A DNA stretch of 64,000 bases. Source: Corinectria fuckeliana (taxonomy: Eukaryota > Ascomycota > Sordariomycetes > Hypocreales > Nectriaceae). A model generated the notes under the pieces. The model saw only the letters and a list, made by a program, of their open reading frames with translations, had not been told where the DNA came from and did no database searches. Below, one piece after another: positions 12,650-22,593 of this stretch (the first letter of the stretch is position 1; each line of letters opens with the position of its first letter). The stretch is taken from NCBI GenBank assembly GCA_019137255.1, contig WPDH01000027.1:434001-498000 (forward strand), read 5' to 3'. The position numbers and the translations under genes were made by a program.

Positions 12650-13583
12650 CTAGTAGATGCGCATGCGGGTAGCCCAGCTTGTCTCCTTCTGGTCCAGGTT
12701 GATCTTGTAGGGGAAGGGATTGGTGCCCTGGGTGGTGATGGGAGGTATGTGGTCTTTGTGGGTGTTTGCGAAGGTGACGATCTTCATGGCGGTGGTGAGG
12801 AGGGTTTGCTCCATGGCACGGCGGACCTTGGCTCGTTCTGTGACACTTGTGGTCAGTATTGGGGCTGGTTTGAATAGCGAAGGCGTCGCCCTTGCCGGAA
12901 GACGGCGCATCCCGACCCTGATCAAACAAAACAAAATTCTCATCCTTTTTCCAGAGGCATACGTACCGCTCTCGGTCCTTGGCTCGGCGACGGTCACCTT
13001 GACGGTCCAGCACTCCCAGCAGACTTCCTCGTCACCGCGGGACAGCCAGGCCTTGCGGCGACGCTTCTCGAAGAACTGGACGACGAGCTGGCCACGGCCG
13101 CCGCCAGCGGTAGCGCTGTTGCTGGCGGAGTTGGCGTGGGCTTGGGCGTGGGCGCCGGTGGCAGAGGCGGAAGAGGAGGATCGCTGGGCGTCGAGTTGGC
13201 GCTCGAGGGCAGCGGCGCGCTGCTCGATCATTGTCTCGAGTTCATCGTCGTCGACGTAGGGGAGGGTCAGGTCGAGGACCTCACGGGTCTGCGGAGTGAG
13301 TGATGGGAAGAACCGGTGGAAGAATATGGTGTGGAGGATTCCTACATGTCCGAGTTAGCGAGACAGTCAAAGGCGAAGGGACTACGTGTTGATGCAGGTT
13401 GTTGCATGTTTGTATATGAGTTGGTCGTCGAGGCTCTCCGGATAGCGGGGGATGTGGTTGTACAGGGTAGGTCAATGACGAGGGAGAGAGGGGAGGGGAA
13501 AGCCGACCTTTTACAACGTCGCGGACGGAGCGGGGATCTGCAAAGACGTCGAGTATGAACTCTGGAGGCTCTTGCTGGTCCAT
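12650..13583 (-). CDS. ATG101: Autophagy-related protein 101
   Basis: Exons on the minus strand: 13583..13508, 13341..12967, 12837..12650; 212 aa, close to the roughly 218 aa of human ATG101. ATG101 is a HORMA-fold partner of ATG13 in the ATG1/ULK autophagy-initiation complex; most filamentous fungi and animals have it, budding yeast does not. Family features seen: the N-terminal GILHTIFFHRFF segment, VQFFEKRRRKAWLSR followed by CWECWTVKVTV (the conserved WxxWTVK core of the HORMA fold), and the C-terminal PFPYKINL segment. Start chosen at MDQQEPPEF, which aligns with the family N terminus; an in-frame ATG 45 nt upstream (13628) is possible. Intron 2 (12838..12966) is 129 nt with no in-frame stop. 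Exon 2 carries a Ser/Ala/Gly-rich insert (SSSSASATGAHAQ) not found in the human protein. Divergent from PEX3. Confidence 0.93.
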
Positions 13584-13690
13584 GGTGAGCGAGGTGTCGT
13601 GGAGGCGAGTCTGGGCGGTCACGAGCATTGTTGTCGGGAGGAGAATGGTCGCTGAGGGAAGAGGTTGTGGAAGTCCCCAAGTTCAGGTTG

Positions 13691-13748
13691 CCCCCCCCCC
13701 CCCCCCCCCCCCGGGGGGAAANNTTCAGGTTCCCCCCCCCCCCCCCCC
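13691..13748. repeat. Poly-C tracts around an NN gap (assembly join)
   Basis: 22 C (13691-13712), then GGGGGG and AAA, two N (13722-13723), TTCAGGTT, then 17 C (13732-13748). The word TTCAGGTT occurs before both C tracts, so the NN looks like an unmerged overlap of two contig ends. Confidence 0.85.
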
Positions 13749-14307
13749 TCTCCCGGGTGGAAAACTCGCAACGTCACTTTTGCTGGGCTGACATTCCGGA
13801 GGGGGGGCAAGTGCAGTGTGCAGTGATGGTGCGCAGCATTCGTTACCTGTAGGTAATAGCGCAGCTACTAAGGTAGGTAATAGGTACCTAATTGCTCCGT
13901 GCCTTGGTTAAGTAATGTACTAGTAGTATTAGATAGGTACCTACGGGTTAGCCGGGTTGAGCAAGGTTCGCCGCGGGAGCGATAGGCGATAAGCCATAAA
14001 GAGGGACAGAGCATCAATTGCATGATGAGGTCAGCCACACATTTCAGCCTCCTCCACTCTCCACACGGTTGCAAGCTCCACACAACTCCATAAAATCATA
14101 TCCATCCAACGATCCATAAATCGGTTGCATTTTCTGGGGCCGAGGTACGGTTACTGGCTGCTTGAACGACTACAGTACATTACAACCTCCCAACTCCACC
14201 ACGTCACCGACTGACCTCCCTCACCACCCACAGACACGACCACGTCCATTCCGCTTCCCGGCGGCTGAACCCATTCATTCCCCCCCCCGTCCAAGACCAG
14301 GACCTCG

Positions 14308-14313
14308 CACGTG
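14308..14313. promoter_or_regulatory. CACGTG E-box upstream of PEX3
   Basis: Perfect palindromic hexamer inside GCACGTGC, about 125 bp upstream of the PEX3 ATG. bHLH factors (Cbf1-type and others) bind this core; function here is inferred. Confidence 0.4.
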
Positions 14314-14436
14314 CTCGCGTCTCCTACTCTCGACCCGTCGCCCTACAATTCACACAGCTTACAGCTCCCCCCCCATGGGCCGTTAGCCATCCTCCGACCT
14401 CCGACACCTCCGCCCTCGTCCGCCGCCGTCTACGCC

Positions 14437-16116
14437 ATGTTCTCGTCCGCTCGGCGCTGGTTGCGCCATAACCGGACGCCCATCGCTGTCGGCGTCGGTG
14501 TCATTGGCGCCGGCTACGTCGCCACTCAGTATGTCATCACCAAGATCAACGATGCGCGCGAGCGCATGAGCAGCGACCGCATAGCAAAGGAGAAGTACGT
14601 CCTACCCCCTGTGTCCCCCTCCTTCCATTGACCGGCCGACTGACCATAACGCTGTGCAGCCTCCGCCGCCGCTTCGAACAGAACCAGGAGGACTGCACCT
14701 TCACTGTCCTCGCCCTGCTCCCGTCCGCCACCACCGCCATCCTCGAGGCCATGAACACGGAACAGATCACCTACGAGATCCAGCAGATGAAGGCCGCCAA
14801 AGCAATCAAGAACGGCGCTACCGAGTCGGTCACCCCCCCGAGCATCGCCGATACCACCCTGACGGAGGATGATGGCAAGAGCATGGTCAGCGCCAGTCTG
14901 CAGAGCGAGAGCGGAGTTCACGCCAGCCAGATCACAATGCCGTCGCCCTTCAATGCCGGAGGAGAAAACAGCCACCAGGACGAAGGAGCCGCGAAACCCC
15001 GCAAGACCAAGAGGCAGCTGTGGGACGATGTGACAATCAGTGGTGAGTAGCATTTCACCATTCTGGTTCTTTCGTAGTGCGGAGATTTGACATTGTACAA
15101 TAGCTTTGACTAGGGCCTTCACCCTGATCTACACGCTCGCGTTGTTGACGTTGCTGACGCGAGTGCAACTCAACCTCCTCGGCCGAAGGAGCTACCTCTC
15201 CAGCGTGGTGGCCCTCGCGACGGGTGCTCAACAGGCTACCATCAGCCTCGAGAACAACGACGACGACAACACGGAGCAGTCATACGGAAGCGACTTCGGC
15301 ACGAACCGAAAATACCTGACTTTTAGCTGGTGGCTGCTGAATAGGGGCTGGGCCGACCTTAGCCGCCGAGTGGAGAGCGCCGTGCGGACCGTCTTTGGCA
15401 GTCTGAGCCCCCGCGATCTGTTGAGCTTCGAGCGCTTCTCAGACCTGACGATGCAAGTGAGGAAGCTGGTAGAGGGAGCGACCGTCGACGAGCGCCGGAA
15501 GACCAACTGGCTCAAGTTCCTCCTACCACCTCAAGATCAGGAGGACGAGGTGATTCGCGAGTCGGGTATCCTCGAAGATGCCCCGGTTGAAGGATCCCAC
15601 CCGTCGTCCCCCGCCATCCTGAGGCGGCTCCTCGACGAGACGGCTGACCTCATCGAGTCCCCTTCCTTCTCCCACGTTCTCACCCTACTGCTCGACTCGG
15701 GCTTCTCCTACCTGGTCGACAACAAGCTGTCCACCGAAGCCTTCCAGCTCCCCGCCACAGACGGGATCGTCACCCCGGAGCTCAAGGACCAGCAGCGCTG
15801 CAAGGTCATCCTGCTACCCAAGATCCTGTCGGTGCTGACTCGCCAGGCGCACGCCATCGGCAACGGGATGCCCAACGAGTACTTGCAGCGGATGGAGGCG
15901 GTGCGCGACCTCGAGGCCTTCGCCGCCGTGGTCTACTCGAGCAACTGGGAGACGGAAATTCGCGACGACGGTCTGATGGAGAGCGACGCCGATGTCAGCG
16001 CCTCGGCCTCGCAAAGCACCAAGGCAACGCAGAGCCAGGGCGAATCCAGCATCGTCATGGTGGATAACCAGGGAGGGTTCGAGAGCGCGTGGACCCGGGC
16101 CGTCGACCAACAATGA
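14437..16116 (+). CDS. PEX3: Peroxin-3, peroxisomal membrane biogenesis factor
   Basis: Exons 14437..14594, 14660..15042, 15104..16116; 517 aa. PEX3 is the membrane anchor that docks PEX19 with its cargo and so inserts peroxisomal membrane proteins. Seen: a short basic N terminus (ARRWLRHNR) followed by a single hydrophobic segment at residues 15-34 (PIAVGVGVIGAGYVATQYVI), the classic PEX3 targeting and anchor unit; the RRRFEQNQEDCTFTVLALLP block that opens the cytosolic helical domain; and a second hydrophobic helix around residues 185-205 (TLIYTLALLTLLTRVQLNLL). The C terminus is soluble and ends in a Ser/Gln-rich tail. Introns of 65 and 61 nt have GTACGT and GTGAGT donors. Divergent from ATG101, convergent with BET5. 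Length is usual for filamentous-fungal PEX3. Confidence 0.93.
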
Positions 16117-16705
16117 AGCGGCGGCCAATGTATGTATGTATGTGTATGTATGTATACTGAACTTGGGGCGATTTGGCCGGATTGGCATGGATACCTAGGG
16201 GGTGTAAAGGAGCAGTAACCGGATGGATATATCGGATCAAACATATACACAAACTCGGGGCATAGAGCGGAGAATAGCTTTCTAGGGGATAATTTGGGGA
16301 TATCTCGTGTAACATTGCACTGGAGACCTTTGGCGTTGGGTGTAGCTCGTTCTCTCCTGCCTCGGCTTCTTTCTTCCCTCTATAATCTGGCCAGACCTGT
16401 GAAGTATCCTCCTCGACGCCGGCTCAGCTGTCTCCTAGAAGTCATGTCCTTTTCGTTCTCTTAGATTCGTAATGCCGGCGTATCGTCGGGACAGACCGAG
16501 GGCCTAAAGGAGTTCCGGATCAGAGCTTCATCGTCCAAAGATTGGCACAACTGGGAAGAAGGTGTTTGGCTGGGCCGGCTAGCACTCGTTGGACACTCCT
16601 CGCGGTGAACTCGTGCGCGGGGCTGGCGTCCCTCATCCCTAGGTCGTCGGTCCCCGAAGGGGGGGGTGAATTTTCCTGTGACAACTCGTAGGTTGCTAGT
16701 GGTGC
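16117..16705. other. Convergent intergenic region PEX3 / BET5
   Basis: 589 bp of facing 3'UTRs. It opens with a TATG repeat (16128-16155). No gene seen. Confidence 0.6.
16128..16155. repeat. TATG/TG microsatellite
   Basis: Imperfect (TATG)n with one TG interruption, in the presumed PEX3 3'UTR. Confidence 0.85.
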
Positions 16706-17426
16706 TCATACGAGTCCCCTGATAAACTGATCTAGGCCTAGCTCAAAGAGCTCGTTCTTGACACCGTCACCGCCCTTGTGCTCAACAGGAGCTAATGGAT
16801 TTTTCACCACTGTACAGTTCCACATATCAGCACTCTCGCATCCTCATCTCCAGCCACTGCACGGGCGCCGTAGCCTCTTGCCGGGCAACTGGTTTTTCGA
16901 CCGGAGGAGAGGGGGGGGGGACCCGATCGGTGTACATACCGTATTCGACCCATAAGTTGATATAGATCTGGTGCAGGACGTTGCGCATGCTCGGGGTGAC
17001 GGTGTCGGTGAGGATGACGAAGCGCAGGTTGGCGGGGGTCTCGTAGAAGTGCAGCTTGTACTCGGCGGTGCGGTAGCTGATGAAGGCGTCGTCCTCGCCG
17101 CCGAGCTTGCGGGCCATGTTGCGCAGGGAGAAGATGGTGCCGAAGATGAGCTTCGCGTCGTCCGACGAGGTTTGCGAGGGCTGCGCCGTCGGCGCCACGG
17201 TCGGCGCCGTCGTACCGGTACTGCCGACGCTGACGGGCCTGTTGTCCGGGTTGTGAGGCGGCGGCGGCTGGACCCAGGATTTGGAGTAGACGCACTCGGC
17301 TGGAGAGAGAATGGGCGTCAGAGCAGAACAAGGAAACTGGGGGAGGGTGAGGGGGGATGGGGGATGGGGGAGGGAGCATGGAGTCGTACTGTGGCGGTCG
17401 AAGATGTGAAAGGAGTAGACGGCCAT
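16706..17426 (-). CDS. BET5: TRAPP complex subunit BET5 (TRAPPC1)
   Basis: Minus-strand exons 17426..17390, 17299..16940, 16809..16706; 166 aa. BET5/TRAPPC1 is a longin-fold core subunit of the TRAPP tethering complex, the GEF for Ypt1/Rab1 on ER-Golgi and Golgi membranes. Seen: the longin start MAVYSFHIFDRH, then TECVYSKSW, then LIFGTIFSLRNMARKL, FISYRTAEYKLHFYETP, LRFVILTD and MRNVLHQIYINLWVEYVVKNPL, which follow TRAPPC1 block by block. A Pro/Thr/Ser-rich insert of about 35 residues after SKSW replaces the short loop of the human protein. The first exon codes only 12 residues. Intron 2 (16810..16939) carries a run of 10 G on the plus strand (16911-16920). The C terminus ends DQFIRGLV. Confidence 0.92.
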
Positions 17427-18152
17427 GGTGTCGTTGGTCAGGGGGAGGGGACCACCTAGAGAGCAGTTGGGTGGTTGCTTCGGGAGGAGGCCGTCGAGGA
17501 GAAGGATTGGAAGAAATGAATGCGCTGTGGTGTGCCGGGATGGTTTGTTCGGGAGGTGGTGTAGCGGAGTACGTGGTCTGGAGGTTGATGCGAGTTCGAG
17601 GTTGTAGATATGTACTTAGTAGTAGCTGGGACGATGCGACGCTGGTGGATCATTTGGTGGATCACTTGGCTGGATCTCCAATCTCCAGGCGGGGTTCAAA
17701 CTTCAGTGCCGTTGTCGAGCTTCGGCCCCACCAAACTTATTTATTATTTACTTACTTAGGTACTTACTTCACTGCGCTGCTCTCGTCGGTATCCTCTCTC
17801 TCTCTCTCTCTCTCCTTTCCATCCCCTAAATTCATAACCCATTTCTGCTCACAATTACTCCCCGGCCTCCTTCGACCTCGCACATGGCCGAACTGTAGGT
17901 GTATCCTGCCGTCCACAGCCCAGCTGTGTGACGTTTGCATCCCATCGTCGCGGGGAGCCATCTGAGCTGAGCGGGGCACCGGCACCGGCACATCTCACAC
18001 TACTTGCTTCTCCTCCTCCCCCGCCTCCTCTTCGTCGTCTTCACACACTACACTACACTGCACTACACTATTACAGCACGCCTCCGCCAACTCCCAAACT
18101 TGTCACCTGTCCCTCCTCGCTCACCTCGCGCCGGGGCGTCATACCCTCCTCC
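17427..18152. promoter_or_regulatory. Divergent promoter BET5 / CaMKK
   Basis: 726 bp between the two ATGs. It holds a (CT)n tract at 17794-17814 and a pyrimidine-rich leader before CaMKK (18000-18150). A box-B-like GGTTCAAAC at about 17693 has no matching tRNA body. Confidence 0.55.
17794..17814. repeat. (CT)n microsatellite
   Basis: About ten CT units in the CaMKK upstream region. Confidence 0.9.
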
Positions 18153-20441
18153 ATGGACCCTCCTGAGGATGCGCTTGCTCCCCTCCCCTACATCAAGCAG
18201 TCCTTCACGTTCCCGTCGTCAGCGCCGTCGTCAGCTCCGTCGTCGTCGCCCCAGGTCAGGATCGACAACATCTCGTCCCAAGAAGACGACAGCGACGCTC
18301 CGCCCCCGCTCGTCCACCACCTGTAAGTCGCGGAGCCCCTCGCGCCCACAGCTTTGTTGCGATAAAAAAAGCAAACAGCCTAGCTAACCCACGCCCGTCA
18401 TCATGGCAGTACCGAGCCCACCGACGTACATCGATATGCGAGCCCTTTGCGCCATCATAAGCGGACCCCAAGCGCCCACCGCGAAGTCAAGGTACGAACC
18501 CGTCGCAAGTCCAGCGCGCTGCAGAGACGAGGATTGGCGTGCCATGGCAGGCTCATCTCATGACTACGATAGGAGACGCTGGACGCCCAGACCGAATTCT
18601 CCAATGAAGACTTCGACGGCAGAACCCACCATCGCGTAAACCAGTACACCATCTTGGAGGAGATCGGCAGAGGCTCCTACGGCGCCGTCCACCTGGCGAC
18701 GGACCAGTTCGGCCATGAATATGTGAGCCGTCCCCGACAATATGGCAGCTTTGCCGCAGCGCTGCTTTCATCCCTCACCACGCATTGCTGAATTTCTGCT
18801 GCTAGGCCGTCAAGGAGTTCTCTAAAGCCCGGTTGCGGAAGCGTGCGCAGTCAAACATTCTTCGGCAGGGCCCACGCGGCCCGAAGCGCATTGGTCCCGG
18901 GAGTCCACCGCTGGGCGCCGGCCTTCGCAAAAGCGAGAGCAAGGATGCGCTATTCCTCATCCGAGAGGAGATTGCCATCATGAAGAAGCTAAACCATCCG
19001 AACTTGGTCCAATTGATCGAGGTCCTGGACGACCCGGAAGAAGATTCGCTCTACATGGTCATGGAGATGTGTAAGCGGGGCGTCATCATGAAGGTTGGAC
19101 TCGACGAGCAGGCTCAGCCATTCGACGAGGAGAAGTGCCGCTTCTGGTTCCGCGACCTCGTCCTAGCCATCGAGTACTGTAAGTGACTCTAGTACTGGAC
19201 AGCGTGAACCTCCCAGATGACTGAGTCGGTGCTAGTACACGCGCAGGGGGTCATCCACAGGGACATTAAGCCCGACAATCTGCTCTTGTCCGATGACGAG
19301 GTTCTCAAAGTCGTTGACTTCGGAGTCTCAGAGATCTTCGAGAAGCCTCACAACATGCGCATAACCAAGTCGGCTGGCTCCCCTGCCTTCCTGCCCCCGG
19401 AGCTCTGCGGCAAGCACGGTGACGTGTCCGGCACGGCGGCCGATATCTGGTCCATGGGCGTTTCGCTCTTTTGCCTCAAGTTCGGCCGCATCCCCTTCAA
19501 CCGAGACGGTATGCTGGATGTGTACGACGCCATCAAGTCGGATGACCCGCAGATCCCTCAAGGCGAGAACCCCGACTTTGTCGACCTGATGTACAAGCTC
19601 CTGGACAAGAACCCCGAGACCCGCATTACAATGGAGCAGATTCGAGTTCGTTTGCCCTCTTCCCTTCTTCCCACTCTCACCGAGATCAATGTCATGAGCT
19701 CCGATCGCTAAACTGTCTCATCAGAACCACCCCTGGGTGACCTGCAAAGGGACCGACCCATTGCTTCCCTCCGAGGAGAACTGCGCCAAAATAGTCGGCC
19801 CCCCAAATGAGTTGGAGGTCAGCCGCGCCTTGACAAGAAAGTTCAACCACTTGCTCTGCGTCATGAAAGCCATTCATAGATTCAGAGGCATCCTCATTAG
19901 GAACCGATCCGAGGCCGGGGTCCGATCATCAAGCTCGACCTCTACTGCTACCCAGGGCTCTTCCGAGTCTTCCAAGGAGATCGCCAAGGTCGAAGTCATT
20001 ACGGCACTTCTCTCTCAGAGACGAAAGGTCTGGGATCTCATCGGCGGCGGCGGCAGCAATGATTCAAGGAGCCCCAGCCGCGATAGTAACGAGCAGGACA
20101 TCAAGTTCCTTGGAATCGGCACCGGAGCTAGAGACGACTTCGCCATGGACGAGGCCACACCAGACATTGTCTCGGACTCTCCCACTGCGGTTGACTATAA
20201 CGTCTACGACCGAGCGTATGAGAATGCGGTGGAGAAAATCACCGCGGCCCAGAACACCTCGCATCAGCCTACCGTGTTTCTGACCAGGTTTGTCCACAAC
20301 GGCGGAACAGACGAGCCGGCCACCATGGAGGCTTCAGATGCGCCCGCAACGGACGCTGCATCACAGGAGGAGCAGGAAACCCCTTCCCCAGGGACACTAG
20401 CCCAACTTGCCTCCAAGCTGGGCGTATCAGATACCAATTGA
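18153..20441 (+). CDS. Calcium/calmodulin-dependent protein kinase kinase (CaMKK / Ssp1-type)
   Basis: Six exons: 18153..18322, 18410..18491, 18573..18722, 18806..19178, 19236..19645, 19725..20441; 633 aa. Ser/Thr kinase with Gly loop GRGSYG (about residue 115), catalytic Lys137 (AVKEF), HRDIKPDN with Asp268, and DFG with Asp286; the activation segment ends SPAFLPPELCG, the PPE form typical of CaMKK and LKB1-like kinases. Between subdomains II and III lies an Arg/Pro/Gly-rich insert (GPRGPKRIGPGSPP), the hallmark RP insert of CaMKK, needed in animals to phosphorylate CaMKI/IV. The pre-kinase motif VHRYASPLRHHKR is typical of fungal members. Fungal relatives (S. pombe Ssp1, A. nidulans CmkC) activate CaMK and AMPK/Snf1. 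The basic stretch KFNHLLCVMKAIHRFR after the kinase domain (about residues 425-440) is the likely calmodulin-binding helix. The exon joins were chosen by phase and family alignment. Confidence 0.9.
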
Positions 20442-21534
20442 CATGATAGGTAGGCTGGCGGGTTGGATACCATACGGACACAATGGCGTTTCCGGGAGAG
20501 ACAACGGATGGCTGGTTCAGATTGATGATGAGGTGGGCAAACACGTCAGTCAGTGATACCATAAGCAGAAAATTCCTAGACTCAAGGATCACAAAGAGGC
20601 TGGGGGCGGGAGGGGGGGGGGGCAAGAAAGAGTAGGGAACCACAAGATAAGGGTACATAGTCGGCAAATCCACAAATATTCCCCGACGAACACACCCTAC
20701 ATAGTATGCAGCCATTACTTACCCGGTGCGGCAGCACCCTAGACTGGATGATCGGCCCTGCATGCTGCCTGCCGGGGTGTTAGAAGCTACAGATGCTGCT
20801 CACTCAATGGCTGATAACCTGTCATTTTGCACCTCGAGCACGACAGAGACGCAACTGTCTCATCTCAACGTGACGGTGGGTGGGTACAATGGAAAGCTCA
20901 CCGCTGATACCTCCCACAGCGCGGAGCTGCCGGACCCTTGGCAGGCACGGTGAACCAGGCACGATGAGCCAGGGTCAGGGCGGTGGAGAGTCAACCATCT
21001 TTAGCGGACGCAGAGGGCACCGTGTCGAGATGGTTGTTGAGGTCCAGGGGATCCGATAATAAGGGGACATAAAGGGACTGCTGAGCGTGACCTTTGAGCC
21101 GAGAGCCGCGTGTGTCTCGGAGGCCATTCTTCGCGATAGATAGCAAACAACAGAAACGCCAGGCTTGGCCTAGAAGTACTGTACGAACATGTCGCGCCCG
21201 CTTCGAACTTGGCTGCCGTGGTGGCACTTATCTCGGGGAGATAATAGTTCGGCGTCCGTACATAAGCGGGAGCCATTGGAGGTACCGGCATCGAAGAAGA
21301 AAAAAACTAGAGCCACGTGGGAGGCGTCGTTCTAGGTACAATCTTCTGCTCAAGATCTGTAGCTAGGAAGCTGCTGTGAGACATGCACGAGTATGGAACC
21401 AGGGTGTTTTATGTGACAGCTGGAGCTCCGAGCCTCTTGGGTTGAGATGGAAAGCAACTTGCCGGTGAGCCCTAAACCATTTCCTTGTGCGTTGAAAGTC
21501 GGTGAGCCAGTCAGGTGGCGGCGATAAAGCACGA

Positions 21535-21548
21535 GGGGGGGGGGGGGG
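21535..21548. repeat. Poly-G run of 14
   Basis: Uninterrupted G tract in non-coding DNA. Confidence 0.95.
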
Positions 21549-22580
21549 TCGACATGGAAATTTCCAAGGGATGGGTGTTCGGGATGAGTCCAGAACTTAA
21601 GTTGAGGTAGGCAGAGACGGTGTGACGTCTAGAGATGCATGGCTCTCTGGGCGGCGAGGTCGTGATGGCTGGTGGTGTGCTCGACTTCGAGCGTATCGAT
21701 GGCACGGATATCTCCAGGAGACTGTTGTTTGCTAGCACAGCGAAGGCGTGAGACGTGAGGCTCCGGGTTGTGCATCCCGTCATGCACATAGATTTGGTGA
21801 TTGATAGGCAAATTTGTGGTATTTCGCCAAGAAGCATGTTACGAAGCGCCTCATACCCTGTTCACGATCAGTTGCGGACATGTATAGACATGTATATAGT
21901 ACTACAAGCTGAGCGAGGTGGGGACAAAGGCCGGTGAAGGAAGCAGGGGTTGTTTACGCTTACCCCTAGCTGTTTTCTTTTTTAAGTATTTGTTGGAGAT
22001 GGAACTTGCAGCAGTTGTGTAGATTGCGGAAACTGGCTGCCAGGATGATTGCTGGCTGACAATGCGGGTGCTGATAAGTGCCTGACCTAAAACGACGGGA
22101 ACCAAGGCACAAACAAGGGCCTTAATTATCCGACATGTGTGTACGTCGTAGGTGGCCTGGATATCAATGTACACCGATGGGCGAAGTACACCCCCTGGTC
22201 GTGCTCGGTACCGGAGTGTCGGTGACAAAGTTGATGACCTTGCGGAAGACGGGAATTGCAATGGAGGATGTAAATAGGGCCAAGCCGGGTACGGGTATCG
22301 GCTGGCGGGCTCTCGGCAGCGGGATGCTTGGTTCGAGGAGACTTGGCCTCCCAAGTTCACATGTAAGCAACTGAAATAGAAAGCTGTGGGAACTAATCGA
22401 CCTCATCAAGAGGCAGGGAAGCGCTGGCTTGTCGTCTGTTTTCTTGGCTGCCGGCGGGTCGCTAGGGAGGAACAACGGCTCCGGGCGCAGGAGGCCTCAT
22501 GATGCCCACCGGCGGTACTTCGTCGACGGCAGTGTACCGTACACTCGAGAGCTCGTAATCTAGGGCTCTAGGCTGGGCCT

Positions 22581-22593
22581 GGGGGGGGGGGGG
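22581..22593. repeat. Poly-G run of 13
   Basis: Uninterrupted G tract in non-coding DNA. Confidence 0.95.

Larger units (their letters stand above)
13584..14436. promoter_or_regulatory. Divergent promoter ATG101 / PEX3
   Basis: 853 bp shared between the two start codons. It contains the poly-C/N assembly join (13691-13748), TAGGTA/TACCTA repeats near 13850-13945, and a CACGTG E-box at 14308-14313, about 125 bp before the PEX3 start. Confidence 0.6.

Noticed and set aside
17640..17730. Box-B-like GGTTCAAAC considered as a tRNA
   Set aside because: No acceptor-stem pairing or cloverleaf can be drawn around it.
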